From an uncultured Lachnospiraceae bacterium (GTDB lineage Bacteria; Bacillota; Clostridia; Lachnospirales; Lachnospiraceae): DNA of 6,752 bases. The notes under the pieces were generated by a model, which was not told the origin of the DNA, did not search any database, and worked only from the letters and a program-made list of their open reading frames with translations. The DNA lies in NCBI GenBank assembly GCA_937891165.1, contig CALAEX010000085.1:1-6752 (forward strand), read 5' to 3'. Position numbers and translations under genes: made by a program. This document shows, piece by piece, positions 5,839-6,752 of the stretch (position 1 is its first letter; the number at the start of each line of letters is the position of its first letter).

Positions 5839-5858
5839 TTCTGTACCTGTTTATTTGC
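5822..5858. terminator. bidirectional terminator between convergent genes
   Basis: AAACAGGCACAGA (5822-5834) pairs with TCTGTACCTGTTT (5840-5852) at 12 of 13 positions around the 5-nt loop TTAAT. A T-rich tract follows on plus (TTTATTT), and TTTTAAAG follows on minus, so it can stop transcription from both sides. The stop codons of both convergent genes lie across the loop. Confidence 0.8.
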
Positions 5859-6752
5859 AGGATTTCTATAGCTTAGATCTAAATTTAATTCAACGGCAAA
5901 AGCATATTCTTTATATTTTGATTGGAAAAAATCTCTGATATTTATAGTCATTTCACGATTTTCTTCAATCTGAAAAGGATTCTCTTTATTCTTTTCAATC
6001 ACAGAGTACTTGAAGCATATATCACCGTTTTCAAAATTGACATTGGCATCTATTGCATATGCCATAGGACTGCATCTAACTTTAGTTAAGGCTACAATTA
6101 TTTCCATACCAGACTTGAAGAAAATTCTATAAAATCCTTTCATAAGGGTAATAGGGTAGTAGTTTATCTTCTCTAAAAATAGATGGTAAAGTTCCGTTAG
6201 TTCTTCATCTGAAATATTATCTATTCGTTCATCAATGCTTCTGTTGTAAGCCGCTTTGATTGAATCAATCTGATTTAAAATTTGGTGTTTCTGTTTTTCC
6301 AAATTTTGATAGTCAAATTCGTTTTTAGCTTCTTCTTCATCAAGTTTGTTTTGATTTGCTTCAAGGGCTTTGATGAATTTTGGATTTTCTGCAGCAATCA
6401 ATTTCTCTTGATTAAGATTAGATTTCCGTTGGATTTCTTCTTTGTGTCTTCTGTTTAGTTCACATCTACGTTCAAGAGCATAATAGATTTCTTTTAATTC
6501 ATCTATTTTACCTTCTCCCATTTGTTTGAAATAATCTTTGATTTCTTGATGTCGTTGGATGAATACACTTTTAATGATTGAACATGTAAGATGATATGAC
6601 ACCTCATCCCTTTTAACTTCACAAAAAGTTGCACTATTACTGCTTTCTATGCAAGAACATTTAAATGTCAATTTAGTGTAGTTAAGGTCATTTGCTTTTC
6701 TGTTTTTTACCATCATTGCACGACCGCATCTGCATCGCATAATACCCTTTAA
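5835..6752 (-). CDS. large serine recombinase, C-terminal part (cut by window edge)
   Basis: The reading frame is open through the right edge (…LKGIMRCRCGRAMM), so the ATG at 6740 is internal and the resolvase catalytic domain lies outside the window. About 305 residues are visible. First comes the recombinase zinc-ribbon segment, with Cys at residues 3, 5, 28, 30 and 40 counted from that Met. A long charged coiled coil (about 75-175) follows, then ISDEELTELYHLFLEKINYY and a beta-rich end including GFYRIFFKSGMEIIVAL, which matches the usual C-terminal end of large serine recombinases. These enzymes integrate and excise mobile elements by recombining att sites, with the coiled coil controlling directionality. 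Against the common C-x2-C start, the first cysteine pair here is C-x-C. The gene faces the paralogue operon, overlaps it by 4 nt and shares its terminator. It is probably the integrase of this element or of an adjoining one. Confidence 0.8.
   Translation of the reverse strand, partial: LKGIMRCRCGRAMMVKNRKANDLNYTKLTFKCSCIESSNSATFCEVKRDEVSYHLTCSIIKSVFIQRHQEIKDYFKQMGEGKIDELKEIYYALERRCELNRRHKEEIQRKSNLNQEKLIAAENPKFIKALEANQNKLDEEEAKNEFDYQNLEKQKHQILNQIDSIKAAYNRSIDERIDNISDEELTELYHLFLEKINYYPITLMKGFYRIFFKSGMEIIVALTKVRCSPMAYAIDANVNFENGDICFKYSVIEKNKENPFQIEENREMTINIRDFFQSKYKEYAFAVELNLDLSYRNPANKQVQN

Noticed and set aside
5735..5938. Plus-strand ORF of 67 codons spanning the convergent junction
   Set aside because: Overlaps paralogue B, the terminator and the recombinase end; out of frame with all of them and without recognisable character.
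1..6752. CRISPR array, tRNA or rRNA genes, or a complete insertion sequence
   Set aside because: No regularly spaced long repeats, no cloverleaf-like or rRNA-like sequence, and no transposase with flanking terminal inverted repeats were seen by eye.

Overview
The window is AT-rich and gene-dense, lacks clear Shine-Dalgarno sequences, and carries a promoter of the Bacteroidetes type (TTG, 21 bp, TATCTTTG) at 4366-4398. It reads as an accessory, mobile-element region from a gut-type Bacteroidales genome. No housekeeping gene is visible.

Layout. (1) 1-316 holds no confident gene, only a possible eroded 3' end of a membrane-protein gene and a terminator-like hairpin. (2) 317-2326 is a two-gene unit: a 549-residue protein built from three divergent repeats (TerB-like at best) and a 114-residue protein of unknown function. 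(3) 2327-2657 is non-coding and rich in inverted repeats. (4) 2658-4389 looks like a plasmid-type replication module. It has a small unknown gene (2658-3020), three iteron-like repeats spaced exactly 22 bp (3071-3128), an AT-rich stretch with a 9-bp tandem repeat, a strong hairpin with a T-run, a protein with two winged-helix domains (3366-4187), and a small DNA-binding-like protein in an overlapping frame (4156-4389). (5) 4421-5838 is an operon of two paralogous, unrecognised alpha-helical proteins with its own promoter. (6) On the minus strand, 5835 to the right edge, is the C-terminal half of a large serine recombinase whose N-terminal catalytic part lies outside the window.

The most striking observation is that both genes flanking the putative origin are interrupted by a single in-frame TAG (2799-2801 and 3495-3497), and reading continues in the same frame on the far side. 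The second TAG falls inside the first winged helix, where a glutamine would fit. A possible third lesion, or a +1 frameshift, joins the winged-helix protein to the 77-residue frame at 4185. Either the replication module is decaying in an element now maintained by integration, or TAG is read through, for example as Gln. No internal TAG occurs in about 1,500 codons of the other genes, which argues against wholesale reassignment.

Taken together, this looks like part of an integrative element with a plasmid-like replication core and unknown cargo, next to its integrase. Functions beyond the recombinase and the replication-like proteins are not recognisable from sequence alone.
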